Shown here piece after piece: positions 50,012 through 58,675 of a stretch of 64,000 nt of DNA. This DNA comes from Bradyrhizobium ontarionense. Lineage in GTDB: Bacteria > Pseudomonadota > Alphaproteobacteria > Rhizobiales > Xanthobacteraceae. The DNA lies in assembly GCF_021088345.1 (NCBI RefSeq), contig NZ_CP088156.1:5270001-5334000 (forward strand). Reading direction: 5' to 3'. Position 1 is the first letter of the stretch. Each line of letters begins with the position of its first letter. Under the pieces are notes generated by a model. That model ran no database searches. It saw only the letters and a program-made list of their open reading frames with translations, and was not told the DNA's origin. Position numbers and translations under genes: made by a program.

Positions 50012-50182
50012 TACCGCTCTGATCCGACGCCCGCCCGCGACCCCGGCGGCACCGCATTTGGTGCTGTAGAGGTACGGTTGGCTCGGTCGAATGTACCGTT
50101 CAGGAGGCGCACATGCCGTGCGCCGCTGCCATGCGGGGGCTATATTCCGAGCGAGATACCGATCGCTTCGAGGAGTTGCCCG

Positions 50183-51676
50183 ATGACATCGACCGCCGCC
50201 CGCGCATCCCAATCTCCTGCCTCGAGCCTGCGAGAGCGTCTCAAGGATCCGTCGCTGCTGCGCGAGCAGAGCTACATCGACGGCGCCTGGGTCGGCACGC
50301 CGGTTTTCCCGGTCGTCAATCCCGCGACCGGCGCGGAGATCGCCAAGGTCGCACAGCTCGGGCCTGCGGAGACGACGCAGGCGGTCGAAGCGGCGTCGCG
50401 CGCCTTCCCGGCCTGGGCCAAGCTGACCGCCAAGCAGCGCTCCAACATTCTGCGAAAGTGGTTCGAGCTGATCACCGCGAACCGCGAGGATCTCGCGTTG
50501 ATCCTCACCTCCGAGCAGGGCAAGCCGCTCACGGAAGCGCTGGGCGAGGTCGATATCGGCGCGGCCTATATTGAGTTCTTCGCCGAGGAAGCCCGCCGCG
50601 TCTATGGCGAGACCATCCCGACCCAGAAGCCGGACGCGCGGCTGCTCGCGCTGAAGCAGCCGATCGGCGTCTGCGGCGCCATCACGCCGTGGAATTTCCC
50701 GAACTCGATGATCACCCGCAAGGTGTCGCCGGCGCTCGCCGCGGGCTGCACCGTGGTGCTGAAACCGGCCAACGAGACGCCGCTGTCGGCGCTCGCGCTC
50801 GCCGTGCTGGCCGAGCGTGCCGGGATCCCGGCGGGCGCGCTCAACATCGTCACCGGCGATGCGCCGCCGATCGGCAAGGTGCTGTGCGAGCATCCGGCCG
50901 TGCGTTTCGTCGGCTTCACCGGCTCCACCGAGGTCGGCAAGATCCTGTATCGCCAGTCGGCCGGCACGGTGAAGAAGCTCGGCCTCGAGCTCGGCGGCAA
51001 CGCGCCGTTCATCGTGTTCGATGATGCCGATGTCGACGCCGCGGTCGAAGGCGCGATGGTCTCGAAATATCGCAACATGGGCCAGACCTGCGTCTGCGCC
51101 AACCGCCTCTATGCCCAGGATAAGATCTACGACAGCTTCGTGCAGAAGCTCGCCGCCAAGGTCGCGGCGATGAAGGTCGGCGACGGCACTGAAGCCGGCG
51201 TGACGCAGGGGCCGCTGATCAACGCGGAGGCGGTCGAGAAGGTCGAGCGCCACATCGCCGACGCGGTCAAGGGCGGCGCCAAAATCATCACCGGCGGCAA
51301 GCGCCACGCGCTCGGCCGCACCTTCTTCGAGCCGACCGTGCTGTCGGACGTGAAGGCGGATGCGCTGGTCGCGCATGAGGAGACGTTCGGCCCGCTCGCG
51401 CCGGTCATTCGCTTCCATAGCGAGGCTGATGTGATCGCGATGTGCAACGCCTCGCCGTTCGGCTTGGCGTCCTACTTCTACGCCCGCGATCTCGGCCGCG
51501 TCTGGCGCGTCGCGGAGGCGCTGGAGTCCGGCATGGTCGGCGTCAACACCGGCCTGATCACCACCGAGGTCGCGCCGTTCGGCGGCGTCAAGGAGAGCGG
51601 CCTGGGACGCGAGGGCTCGCATCACGGCATCGAGGAATATCTCGAGATCAAATACGTGATGATGGCGGGCGTGTGA
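50183..51676 (+). CDS. gabD: NAD(P)-dependent succinate-semialdehyde dehydrogenase
   Basis: A 497-residue aldehyde dehydrogenase. The catalytic Cys is in NMGQTCVCANRLY near residue 300 and the general-base Glu in LGLELGGNAPF near 265. The cofactor region FTGSTEVGKIL and the structural GVITPWNFP-type block (GAITPWNFPNSMI) are present. The Cys-Val-Cys pair at the active site is the signature of GabD-type enzymes, where the second Cys is redox-sensitive in some homologs. It converts succinate semialdehyde to succinate in GABA breakdown; glutarate semialdehyde is an alternative. The ATG at 50183 has GAGGAG about 8 nt upstream. No gabT is adjacent. Confidence 0.9.
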   Translation: MTSTAARASQSPASSLRERLKDPSLLREQSYIDGAWVGTPVFPVVNPATGAEIAKVAQLGPAETTQAVEAASRAFPAWAKLTAKQRSNILRKWFELITANREDLALILTSEQGKPLTEALGEVDIGAAYIEFFAEEARRVYGETIPTQKPDARLLALKQPIGVCGAITPWNFPNSMITRKVSPALAAGCTVVLKPANETPLSALALAVLAERAGIPAGALNIVTGDAPPIGKVLCEHPAVRFVGFTGSTEVGKILYRQSAGTVKKLGLELGGNAPFIVFDDADVDAAVEGAMVSKYRNMGQTCVCANRLYAQDKIYDSFVQKLAAKVAAMKVGDGTEAGVTQGPLINAEAVEKVERHIADAVKGGAKIITGGKRHALGRTFFEPTVLSDVKADALVAHEETFGPLAPVIRFHSEADVIAMCNASPFGLASYFYARDLGRVWRVAEALESGMVGVNTGLITTEVAPFGGVKESGLGREGSHHGIEEYLEIKYVMMAGV

Positions 51677-51678
51677 GC

Positions 51679-52302
51679 TCAGGCCGACTTGTCGACCGCC
51701 GACGACGTCGAGGCAAGCTTGTTCACCGGGACCATGTAGGACTTGTTGCCGACCTGGTAGATGACCTTGCCGCTCTTGCCGTCGTCGGTCGAGATCTGCG
51801 ACTGGCCGAACATGATGACGTTCCTGTAGACGATGCCAGTGCCCTGACGGGTGACGCCGTTCGTGGTGACGCTGACTTGCGCCTCGTTGCCGTTGACGGA
51901 AAGCACGCGGAAGCTCGCGCTCATGCCGTTATCGCCCGAATAGCCAGCCCAGCTCCCGGCGAGATTGCTCTCGTTGGCCGGAGGCGCCTGCTTCTGGAGC
52001 ATCGCCGTGGCCTTGCCGCCGCCGGCCGAGAACAGCAGCACCGCGTTCTTGCCATCCTTGGTTCCGAGCGTGACGGGCCCGAAGTCGATGGTTGAGCCGT
52101 TGACAGTGCCGATGCCGCGCTCGGTATGCCCATGGTGGGTGTATTCCACCGTGGCTTGGCTGCCGCGAATGTTCACAACCTTGAAGCTCACGGCCTGGCT
52201 GTTGGCCGTCCAGCTGCCTTTCCATTCGCCCAGCAGATTGCTCTGGTGATAGACCCGCTCCATCGCGGGAGAGATCCGGCTGGTGCTTTGGACAACCGCC
52301 AT
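51679..52302 (-). CDS. Unknown protein with two homologous repeats
   Basis: A 207-residue protein, no signal peptide or membrane segment. After about 20 residues, two repeats of roughly 85-90 residues each follow. The first starts NLLGEWKGSW and contains SFKVVNIRGSQATVEY, GTVNGSTIDFG and LGTKDGKNAVLLF. The second starts NLAGSWAGYS and contains SFRVLSVNGNEAQVSV, GIVYRNVIMFG and ISTDDGKSGKVIY. The pattern suggests two beta-rich modules. I recognise no family. The ATG at 52302 has GAGG 6 nt upstream; an ATG at 52332 would put a 16-bp palindrome inside the coding part. It is convergent with gabD (2 nt between stops), and a CtrA-type site lies 84 bp upstream. Confidence 0.75.
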   Translation of the reverse strand: MAVVQSTSRISPAMERVYHQSNLLGEWKGSWTANSQAVSFKVVNIRGSQATVEYTHHGHTERGIGTVNGSTIDFGPVTLGTKDGKNAVLLFSAGGGKATAMLQKQAPPANESNLAGSWAGYSGDNGMSASFRVLSVNGNEAQVSVTTNGVTRQGTGIVYRNVIMFGQSQISTDDGKSGKVIYQVGNKSYMVPVNKLASTSSAVDKSA

Positions 52303-52314
52303 ATGCGCCTCGGA

Positions 52315-52330
52315 GGAGCCTGCAGGCTCC
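52315..52330. repeat. Perfect 16-bp palindrome in the leader of the duplicated unknown gene
   Basis: GGAGCCTGCAGGCTCC reads the same on both strands. It lies 13 bp upstream of the ATG at 52302, next to the probable ribosome site, so it could be a repressor operator or an RNA hairpin that hides the start. Confidence 0.65.
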
Positions 52331-52385
52331 ATTTCTCAATATTTCTATTTGTTTCAAACGATGAAAATAAGTAATTTGGTAGTGG

Positions 52386-52401
52386 TTAACGCACGGTTAA
52401 C
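52386..52401. promoter_or_regulatory. Perfect CtrA-type binding site
   Basis: TTAACGCACGGTTAAC fits TTAA-N7-TTAAC exactly and, because it is near-symmetric, fits on both strands. CtrA is the master cell-cycle regulator of alphaproteobacteria. The site is 84 bp upstream of the start at 52302 and about 290 bp upstream of the PhyH-like gene. A chance match is possible. Confidence 0.55.
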
Positions 52402-52689
52402 CGCCGCCGTCCGGCAGCCCCGCTGCGACGTGACCTTTCGCCTCAGTGCCGTGTCGCCTCGGCGCCGTGATGGGTGGCGAAGTGCAGCCGCTCCGTCCTG
52501 ATCGTCACGAAATAGCCCAGGGGCTTCCGCGTGGGCACCGCCTCCGACTGTGACGTTCGTCGTCGGACCAACCGCGAGCGGCGACGAAGTCAGTGTCGGA
52601 TTGCTGGCGTCGGCCACGATGGCGTGCCGCTTGCGGAGAGGTGATGGATCGTCAACGATGCGAAGCATTCGACCAGCTCCTCGCGATGT

Positions 52690-53391
52690 ATGAGCGCAGC
52701 CATGACCGCGGCATCGATCTGCACCACCGTCGGCCGGCTTGCTGCGGCCGACGCGCATCGCCTGGATGAGGACGGCTATCTGCTGCTACGAAGTGCGATC
52801 CCGGCAGAATGGATCGTGGCGTTGCGGAACGCATTCGAGGCCGGCACTGTCCCGTCCGAGCAGTGGCCGGTCCCGCGCGGACGCGACTGGCGCCATGCCA
52901 TGGTCGATCTCGATCCGACCGTGCAGCGCGTCTGCCGTCTGCCGGTGATGCTCGCGGCGGTGCATCACGTCCTCAAGGCGCCGTTCTTCCTGGGCCAGGT
53001 CGAAGGGCGCGAGCCGCGCGCCGATGGCGGCGCGCAGCCGCTGCATCGCGACAGCGTCGAGCGCTGGCGCACCGACTCGGTGTCGGCGCTCGCCTTCCTC
53101 GATCCGTTCGGCCCCGACAACGGCGCGACGCAGCTGGCGCCGGGCACGCATCGCCGCGGGACCGACGATGCGCAGGCGGCATCATCCGCCTTCGTCACGA
53201 CCGGAGAGGCCGGCGACATCCTGCTGTTCGATGTCAACGTGCTGCACGGCGCCACGCTCAATCGCAGCGGCGCGCGCCGCCGGTCGCTGCTGATCACCTA
53301 TGCCCTGGCCGAGCAGCAGGAGCAGTGGCGCGGAACGCGCGCCTTGCGCGCGGTGCGCATGGATCAGGACGAGATCTTCGGGGTGACGTGA
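52690..53391 (+). CDS. Phytanoyl-CoA dioxygenase (PhyH)-like Fe(II)/2-oxoglutarate oxygenase
   Basis: A 233-residue double-stranded beta-helix oxygenase. The metal-binding HXD is in [14 protein letters not shown] near residue 119, the distal His in [13 protein letters not shown] near 188, and the 2-oxoglutarate Arg about 8-10 residues later in [13 protein letters not shown]-terminal [16 protein letters not shown] is typical of PhyH proteins. Substrates of this group are diverse (acyl-CoAs, ectoine, halogenated and antibiotic precursors), so none is claimed. The ATG at 52690 is chosen; one at 52702 is also possible. It stands alone, upstream of a lower-GC hydrolase gene. Confidence 0.88.
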   Translation: MSAAMTAASICTTVGRLAAADAHRLDEDGYLLLRSAIPAEWIVALRNAFEAGTVPSEQWPVPRGRDWRHAMVDLDPTVQRVCRLPVMLAAVHHVLKAPFFLGQVEGREPRADGGAQPLHRDSVERWRTDSVSALAFLDPFGPDNGATQLAPGTHRRGTDDAQAASSAFVTTGEAGDILLFDVNVLHGATLNRSGARRRSLLITYALAEQQEQWRGTRALRAVRMDQDEIFGVT

Positions 53392-53507
53392 GAGCGCCGG
53401 AGTGCGTTGATCGATTTGCGACGAGGACGTCGCTCGAGGCGCCTGAGCTTGTCGTTCTTCGTGTTTGCGCGAATCATCGAGCAAGTTCGTTCATCCTCTC
53501 TGTGTTG

Positions 53508-54299
53508 ATGCACTCAAAGCTATTGGGGACGGTGTTGAACGCTTATTGGCTCAGTACGGCATCTGCGAATATCGCCTATCGCGAGATGCCGGGTAGCGGC
53601 CCAGCCGTGGTCTACATTCACGGTCTCGGTTGTGCGTCGTCAGCCGAGTATGAGGGTATCGCAGCCTCACCTGTTCTTGCAGGAAGACGAGCGATCCTGG
53701 TCGATTTGCTGGGCTCAGGGTTGAGCGATCGGCCCGCAAGCTTCAGCTATTCCATCGAAGATCATGCACGCTCGGTTGCCGAGTTGCTCTGCGACGTGGT
53801 GCCAGGTTCGATCAATCTCTTCGGTCATAGCATGGGGGGCGCCGTTGCCATCGTGCTTGCCGAGATTTTAGGCACGAAGGTTGAACGAGTCGCGTTGAGT
53901 GAGCCAAACATCGACCCGGGCGGCGGGGTCTTCAGCAAAAGGGTCGCCGCTATGTCCGAGTCTGACTACGTGGCGCGGGGCCATTTCGATTTGGTTGAGG
54001 CATCGAAAGCCCAAGGCAATGCCGTATGGGCTACGTCGCTCGCGCAAAGCGCTGCATTTGCTGTGCACCGCGAAGCAGTCTCGTTGATCAAGGGCAGTAC
54101 GCCGACTTGGCGCAGAACTCTCTATGGCTTGAAGATGCCGAGAACGGTCATCGTCGGTGAGCGCTCCCTGCCTCACCTCGATATCGGTGATCTTTCGCAC
54201 CACGGCATTTCCGTCACCGTCGTTGCTGAAGCCGGACACTCGCTGGCGATCGAAAATCCGGATGGCCTCGCGAGTGCCTTGCATCGCGCGCTGACTTGA
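53508..54299 (+). CDS. Alpha/beta-hydrolase
   Basis: A 263-residue alpha/beta-hydrolase. The oxyanion block VVYIHGLGCAS appears near residue 33, LVDLLGSGLSDRP near 65, the nucleophile elbow LFGHSMGGAVAIVLAE near 105, and the catalytic His in EAGHSLAIENP near 245. The acid is probably the Asp or Glu in VIVGERSLPHLD. It has no signal peptide. By eye its GC content is clearly below that of its neighbours (several lines near 50-58%), with more A/T-ending codons, which suggests acquisition by transfer. The ATG at 53508 gives a compact protein; the same open frame runs further upstream but is antisense-like there. Substrate unknown. Confidence 0.88.
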   Translation: MHSKLLGTVLNAYWLSTASANIAYREMPGSGPAVVYIHGLGCASSAEYEGIAASPVLAGRRAILVDLLGSGLSDRPASFSYSIEDHARSVAELLCDVVPGSINLFGHSMGGAVAIVLAEILGTKVERVALSEPNIDPGGGVFSKRVAAMSESDYVARGHFDLVEASKAQGNAVWATSLAQSAAFAVHREAVSLIKGSTPTWRRTLYGLKMPRTVIVGERSLPHLDIGDLSHHGISVTVVAEAGHSLAIENPDGLASALHRALT

Positions 54300-54416
54300 G
54301 ACGCGAGACGTGTGTTCAGCGATGGGGTGGCAGCAACAGACAAGTGTATGATTCATACGAAATGCTGCGACGTGCGAGCTCGTGCCTCGACCCGAGCCTC
54401 GCAAGGGAGAATGAGC

Positions 54417-55046
54417 ATGAAGCTGTACGACAACGCCACCGCACCGAGCCCACGCCGCGTGCGCATCTTTCTCGCCGAGAAGGGTCTCACCCTTCCCACC
54501 GTGCAGGTCGACCTGCGCGGCGGCGAGCAGTTCACCCCGGCATTTCGCGCGATGAATCCCGATTGTACGGTCCCGGTGCTCGCGCTCGACAGCGGCGCTG
54601 CCATTACCGATGTCATCGCGATCTGCCGCTATATCGAGGAGCTGCATCCTGAGCCCGTCCTGATGGGGCAAGACGCGGAAGAACGGGCGCTGGTCGAATG
54701 CTGGCTACGGCGGATCGAGTGGGATGGCATCTACGCCATCCAGGAGGCGTTCCGGAACAGCGTGCCGGGCTTGGAGCACCGCGCGCTGCCGGGGCCGCTG
54801 CCGCTTGACCAGATTCCGGCGCTGGCGGAGCGCGGCCGTCTGCGGGCTCAGCATTTCCTGGCATGGCTCGATGCGCGGCTGGCCGATCACGCCTTCGTCG
54901 GCGGAGCCGCCTTCACGATCGCCGACATCAGCGCCATGGTGGCCGTCGATTTCTCCGCCCGCGCGAAGCTCGCGCCGCCCGAACATCTCCGTCATCTCAA
55001 GCGATGGTATGGCGAGGTTTCGAGCCGTCCCAGTGCGAAGGCATGA
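54417..55046 (+). CDS. Glutathione S-transferase
   Basis: A 209-residue GST. The N-terminal thioredoxin-like domain begins MKLYDNATAPSPRRVRIFLAEKGL in outline, with Ser in APSPRRV at the catalytic position, and contains the glutathione-binding TVPVLALDSGAAITDVIAICRYIEE in outline. The C-terminal helical domain has the folding motif FTIADISAMVAV, where the Asp of the N-capping box is kept. It belongs to the many rhizobial GSTs of unknown substrate. I chose the ATG at 54417, because AAGGGAG then stands 7 nt away; the ATG at 54411 touches that site. Confidence 0.9.
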   Translation: MKLYDNATAPSPRRVRIFLAEKGLTLPTVQVDLRGGEQFTPAFRAMNPDCTVPVLALDSGAAITDVIAICRYIEELHPEPVLMGQDAEERALVECWLRRIEWDGIYAIQEAFRNSVPGLEHRALPGPLPLDQIPALAERGRLRAQHFLAWLDARLADHAFVGGAAFTIADISAMVAVDFSARAKLAPPEHLRHLKRWYGEVSSRPSAKA

Positions 55047-55232
55047 CGCGCATCCGCCGGACCCTCGGGGGCAGGTTCAGTTGTTGGCGGGGAAAGAGCA
55101 ATTGCTCGTCGAGGCGGGCAGATCGGTCCGCCCATCTGGCGAACAACGGAACTAATCCGCCATTGCTCCGAGATTGCGGGTCTTGGACTGAGCAGACATT
55201 TACGGCGTTGCAGCCCGCCGCTATGGTCGGAC

Positions 55233-55898
55233 ATGTCCCCGGTTCATTCAGTCCTGCTCGACCTCGACGGCACCTTGATCGACTCGCGGCCCGGCATTGC
55301 CGCGAGCACGTTGGCAGCGCTGCGCGCGCTCGGGCACGCGCCCGACGACACGCTCGATGTGACCAGCGTGATCGGCCCGCCGCTGCAGGACATGCTGCGG
55401 GTGCTGCTGCAGGCCTATGGCGATGACCGGGTCGATGAGGCCGTCGCGGCCTATCGTCAGCACTATGGCGACAGCGGGCTGTTCGGCAGCGAGCTCTATC
55501 CCGGCATCCGCGACGCGCTGCAGGAGATGAAGAGTGCCGGGTTGCGGCTCTATCTCGCCACGTCGAAGCGCGAGGTGTTCGCGCGGCGCATCCTGGAGCA
55601 TCTGGATCTGGCGTCGTTGTTCGACGCCATCCATGGCTCGGTGCCGTCAGGTGAGCTGGACCACAAGCCGGAGTTGCTCGCGCATATTCTCATCCAACGG
55701 AATATCGCGGCGCCGCACGGCCTCATGGTGGGCGACCGCCGTCACGACATCGCCGGCGCCCACGCCGTCCGGATGCGCAGCCTCGGCGTGCTCTGGGGCT
55801 ATGGCAGCCGCGATGAGCTCGAAGCTGCCGGCGCAGACCGCCTCGTGGAAAGTCCCGCCGATCTCGCGCGCACGGTTCTGTCGATGCTGAAGCGATAG
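55233..55898 (+). CDS. HAD hydrolase, phosphoglycolate-phosphatase-like
   Basis: A 221-residue HAD hydrolase. Motif I is VLLDLDGTLIDSRPGI at residues about 8-23, motif II LYLATSKREVF, motif III the Lys in ELDHKPELLAHIL, and motif IV MVGDRRHDIAGAHA. The helical C1 cap between I and II fits phosphoglycolate phosphatase (Gph) and related enzymes. An N-terminal MSPVHS lead is short. Phosphoglycolate salvage or another small phosphomonoester is likely; the genome may have a separate cbbZ-type gene, so no symbol is given. It sits alone with 186 bp ahead and 123 bp behind. Confidence 0.88.
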   Translation: MSPVHSVLLDLDGTLIDSRPGIAASTLAALRALGHAPDDTLDVTSVIGPPLQDMLRVLLQAYGDDRVDEAVAAYRQHYGDSGLFGSELYPGIRDALQEMKSAGLRLYLATSKREVFARRILEHLDLASLFDAIHGSVPSGELDHKPELLAHILIQRNIAAPHGLMVGDRRHDIAGAHAVRMRSLGVLWGYGSRDELEAAGADRLVESPADLARTVLSMLKR

Positions 55899-56021
55899 CT
55901 CGGTGCCGGTCCAGTCGGCTGGACTTGCAGTGACCTCGCCGGCCCGCCTCGTCATCTTGCACCGGGACCGAAAAGCCGCAAATATCCCTGCAACTCATTT
56001 CATCCCGGGAATCGCCCACAC

Positions 56022-56699
56022 ATGCAGTTCGACGACGTCATCCTCGGTCGCCGCAGCATTCGCGGTTACAAGCCCGATCCCGTGCCCAGGGCGCTCATCG
56101 AGGAAATCATCGGGCTGGCGATGCGCGCGCCGTCGTCGATGAACACGCAGCCCTGGAATTTCTACGTCATCACCGGCGAGCCGCTCAACCGCATCCGGGC
56201 CGGTAATACCGAGCGGATGCTGGCTGGCGTGCCGCAGTCGCGGGAATTTCGCACCGGCCAGCCCTTCGATGGCCCGCACCGTGAGCGGCAGGTCGGCGTC
56301 GCCAAGCAATTGTTCTCCGCCATGGGGATCGCGCGCGACGACAAGGACAAGCGTCAGGACTGGGTCATGCGCGGCTTCCGCCAGTTCGACGCGCCGGTGT
56401 GCGTGATCGTGACCTATGACCGCGTGCTGGACGGCAGCGACGACACGCCGTTCGATTGCGGCGCCGTGACCAACGCGCTGGTCAACGCCGCCTGGTCGCG
56501 CGGGCTGGGCGCCGTGATCAACAGCCAGGGCATCATGCAATCGCCGGTGGTTCGTCAGCACGCCGGCATCGCCGACGATCAGGTCATCATGAAGAGCATC
56601 GCGCTCGGCTGGCCGGATCACGATTTTCCGGCCAATGCCGTCGTGTCCGAGCGCAAGTCGGTGAAGGAAGCGACGGTGTTTGTCGGGTTCGAGGATTAG
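56022..56699 (+). CDS. Nitroreductase-family flavoprotein
   Basis: A 225-residue FMN-dependent oxidoreductase. The FMN-contact block is ILGRRSIRGYKPDPVPRALIEEII in outline, at residues about 7-30, with APSSMNTQPWNFYVI directly after. The second block is in the C-terminal half: TNALVNAAWSRGLGAVINSQGI, and SIALGWPDHDFPAN near the end. Members reduce nitro compounds, quinones or enals, mostly with NAD(P)H. There is no hint of a BluB or cobalamin role, because the residues I associate with BluB are absent. The ATG at 56022 is clear. A small gene follows at 56716. Confidence 0.9.
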   Translation: MQFDDVILGRRSIRGYKPDPVPRALIEEIIGLAMRAPSSMNTQPWNFYVITGEPLNRIRAGNTERMLAGVPQSREFRTGQPFDGPHRERQVGVAKQLFSAMGIARDDKDKRQDWVMRGFRQFDAPVCVIVTYDRVLDGSDDTPFDCGAVTNALVNAAWSRGLGAVINSQGIMQSPVVRQHAGIADDQVIMKSIALGWPDHDFPANAVVSERKSVKEATVFVGFED

Positions 56700-56715
56700 C
56701 TGCGCGCACCGGCGA

Positions 56716-56976
56716 ATGGTCGATGACGAGAGATCGGAGCATCATGGCTTGGCCTATTGGGTAAAAAGGATCCTCCTGAAGTCCGGCGAGCTCGTCACGG
56801 AGCATGAGCTTCGTCGTGACGAAAACTATCATCAAGGAGTCCCGCCCGTTGTCGGGGACGTGATAGGTGTTCGATGTCGCGGTCGTCACTTCAAAGCCAA
56901 AGTCATTTGGGGCAACTGGCTCGGAAGGGACGGTCCAACTGATATGCCCGTGCTGCTGCGTGTCGAGGAGATCTAG
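56716..56976 (+). CDS. Small protein of unknown function
   Basis: An 86-residue reading frame starting MVDDERSEHHGLAYWVKRI. It has a balanced charge pattern, a possible beta segment GDVIGVRCRGRHFKAKVIWGNW in outline, and ends VLLRVEEI. There is no signal peptide, membrane segment or Cys pair. Codon use is less GC-biased than in neighbours. The start is uncertain (an upstream ATG at 56680 overlaps the nitroreductase gene), and the ribosome site is weak. It is convergent with the Lrp gene, 38 nt away. It looks coding because the frame is intact and its amino-acid composition is protein-like, but this remains unproven. Confidence 0.5.
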   Translation: MVDDERSEHHGLAYWVKRILLKSGELVTEHELRRDENYHQGVPPVVGDVIGVRCRGRHFKAKVIWGNWLGRDGPTDMPVLLRVEEI

Positions 56977-57014
56977 CTACCTCAGTCCGAGAACTTTTCC
57001 CTGGTGCCGAGAGC

Positions 57015-57494
57015 TCATTGGGAGTGCTCCAACGGCAGAGGTGCCGCGGCTTTGCGGGTCTGGATGGCGATGTTGCTTCTGACCTCGCGGACGATGGGCA
57101 GGGTCAACAGCCGCTCGACCAGGAACTGCCGATAGTGCTCCAGGTCGGCGGTCACGACCTCGAGCAGGTAGTCTGAATCGCCGGAGACCAGATGGCAGGC
57201 GAGGACTTCCGGCATTGCGCAGACGATATCCTCGAAGGCCAAGGCATGCTCGTTCGCATGTCCTACGATCTTGACCGCGAGGAATGCGGAGAACCCGAGG
57301 CCGACGCTGTCGCGGTTCAGGACGGCGCGATAACCCTCGATGATGCCCTCCTGCTCCAGCCGCTTGACGCGACGAAGACAGGGCGAAGGTGACAATCCGA
57401 CCCGGTCGGCAAGGTCGACATTGCTCAGCCGCGCGTCGGCCTGCAGTTCTCCGATGATGCGTTGGTCGATCGCGTCGAGCTTGGCTTTTGGCAT
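57015..57494 (-). CDS. Lrp/AsnC-family transcription regulator
   Basis: A 159-residue Lrp-type regulator. The N-terminal helix-turn-helix is DAIDQRIIGELQADARLSNVDLADRVGLSPSPCLRRVKRLEQEG in outline, residues about 7-50. The C-terminal RAM/AsnC ligand domain has SAFLAVKIVGHANEHA, ACHLVSGDSDYLLEVVTADL and VREVRSNIAIQTRK. It ends with a short LPLEHSQ. Such regulators usually respond to amino acids and often control a divergent neighbour; here that is the small protein at 57670, with 175 bp between starts. The ATG at 57494 is the family start; upstream frame extension is non-coding. Confidence 0.92.
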   Translation of the reverse strand: MPKAKLDAIDQRIIGELQADARLSNVDLADRVGLSPSPCLRRVKRLEQEGIIEGYRAVLNRDSVGLGFSAFLAVKIVGHANEHALAFEDIVCAMPEVLACHLVSGDSDYLLEVVTADLEHYRQFLVERLLTLPIVREVRSNIAIQTRKAAAPLPLEHSQ

Positions 57495-57669
57495 ATCTCT
57501 GACAATCGCGGAGGAGGGTTGGGGATTTATTGCGTAGGGCGCCGGCACAATAGCACAGTTCGCAAGGACATGCGCCCTGGTCCGGGCCGAAGATGTCCGT
57601 CGACAACAGCCGCGCTTGCCCGCCTTCTTCGTATGCGATGGCGCTGCTCCAAACCGGGAGACGTCGAAC

Positions 57670-58062
57670 ATGGCCGACATCGCTGCGCACCGATCCGTGA
57701 CTGCTGCCGTCGAGAGCTATTTCAGTCTGATGTTCGACTTCGATGTCGACGAGTTCGATCGTGTGTTTGCGCCGACTGCGCAACTGCACGGCTTGCGTGA
57801 CGACGGCCTGCGCGTTCTCACCGCGGCCGAGTATCGCCAGCTGTTGGCGACCACTCCCTCGCCACAGTCGAAAGCGGCGCCTCGTCACCAGGAGATCTTG
57901 CTGATCGACCTTGCCTCGCCATCTCAGGCGCTGGTCAAGGTGCGCGTAAGGATCGATCAATTGCTCTATCTCGATTATCTCTGCTTCCACCTGATTGATG
58001 GTGAGTGGCTGGTGACAGCCAAGTCGTTTCATATCGAGAGCCGCTTTGCGGCTGCCGGATGA
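57670..58062 (+). CDS. NTF2-like protein (putative lumazine-binding/SnoaL fold)
   Basis: A 130-residue single-domain protein of the cone-shaped alpha+beta NTF2-like type. It begins VTAAVESYFSLMFDFDVDEFDRVFAPTAQLHGL in outline, the usual helix-strand opening; RVLTAAEYRQLLATTPSP and LVKVRVRIDQLLYLDYLCFHLIDGEWLVTAKSFH in outline complete the sheet. Members bind or convert small molecules, and many are annotated as lumazine-binding-like without proof. No catalytic pair can be assigned with confidence. The ATG at 57670 is chosen over one at 57616. It is divergent from the Lrp regulator, which may control it. Confidence 0.75.
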   Translation: MADIAAHRSVTAAVESYFSLMFDFDVDEFDRVFAPTAQLHGLRDDGLRVLTAAEYRQLLATTPSPQSKAAPRHQEILLIDLASPSQALVKVRVRIDQLLYLDYLCFHLIDGEWLVTAKSFHIESRFAAAG

Positions 58063-58675
58063 TTGCGCGTTCGCTGGTGTGCCGCTTGTCAGCTGCGCGA
58101 AAACTGCCCGTCGGGTTACCTTGCCGCTGAATTTTGACTTGCGCTTTTTCCGAAATCGTGGTTGTATCCGCACATCCCGTCCTCATGCAGAGGGGCGTAC
58201 GCGTCGTCACGATACGTAGAAGGCGGGGAGCGGTGGCCGTGGGCCTGTCAGGTGCTGATGCGCTGGACGATTAGCAGCTCGCGGACGTTCAAGCCGTGTG
58301 GTCCTGGCGCCCCGATGCTGGCGCTAAGCCCGCTGCGACATGACGTGTCGCGCGGATGACGGGGGCAAACAAGCCCGGTCCCCGGGGAGAGCACGGAGCA
58401 GACGTTAAAACTATCGCGCAGGGAGGGCCGGGTCGTCCGGCTGAACCTGTGGTACCTGCCGCCTGCATTTTTTTGAGCAGGCGGGCCACGGGCCTCAGTC
58501 GAGGTCCGGCCTTCCCTGCGCCCTCTGCATTTTCGAGGGCGAGATCGATCCGCATAGCTCGGGCCATGGCGCCGCGAGGCCGATGACGTGTGTCTGGTCT
58601 TCAGTTTCCTGAAGGATGATTGCACTCGGATTGCAAGTTATAAGAGCGAACAATCCGCGGCGAGATCGGTGCTCA
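58063..58675. other. Long intergenic region before purC, repeat-rich
   Basis: With the repeat at 58676-58840 this makes a gap of about 840 bp. The part up to about 58300 shows no gene or clear signal. From about 58300 the sequence looks like a dispersed repeat (listed). Small open frames on both strands have no family similarity other than to products often mis-called from such repeats. Confidence 0.5.
58300..58620. repeat. Probable dispersed repeat
   Basis: This stretch is rich in short hairpins: GCCTGC with GCAGGC around TTTTTTT near 58460, and GCCCTC with GAGGGC near 58520. The minus strand translates to a Pro/Gly/Ala-rich string (PGLFAPVIRATRHVAAGLAP) that I recall as a common spurious ORF product in Bradyrhizobium genomes. 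That recollection is the only evidence of multi-copy nature; no second copy is in the window. Confidence 0.4.

Larger units (their letters stand above)
52303..52689. other. Divergent intergenic region with palindrome and CtrA-type site
   Basis: About 385 bp between the duplicated unknown gene and the PhyH-like gene. It holds the 16-bp palindrome at 52315-52330 and the TTAA-N7-TTAAC site at 52386-52401 in an AT-rich patch. The other 290 bp show nothing I can name. Confidence 0.5.

Noticed and set aside
52809..53507. N-terminal extension of the alpha/beta-hydrolase frame
   Set aside because: It overlaps the PhyH-like gene in another frame and is Arg-rich; the hydrolase starts naturally at the ATG at 53508.
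58289..58567. A 92-codon minus-strand frame reading as a protein
   Set aside because: The product resembles translations of dispersed repeats often mis-annotated in Bradyrhizobium; treated as repeat, not gene.
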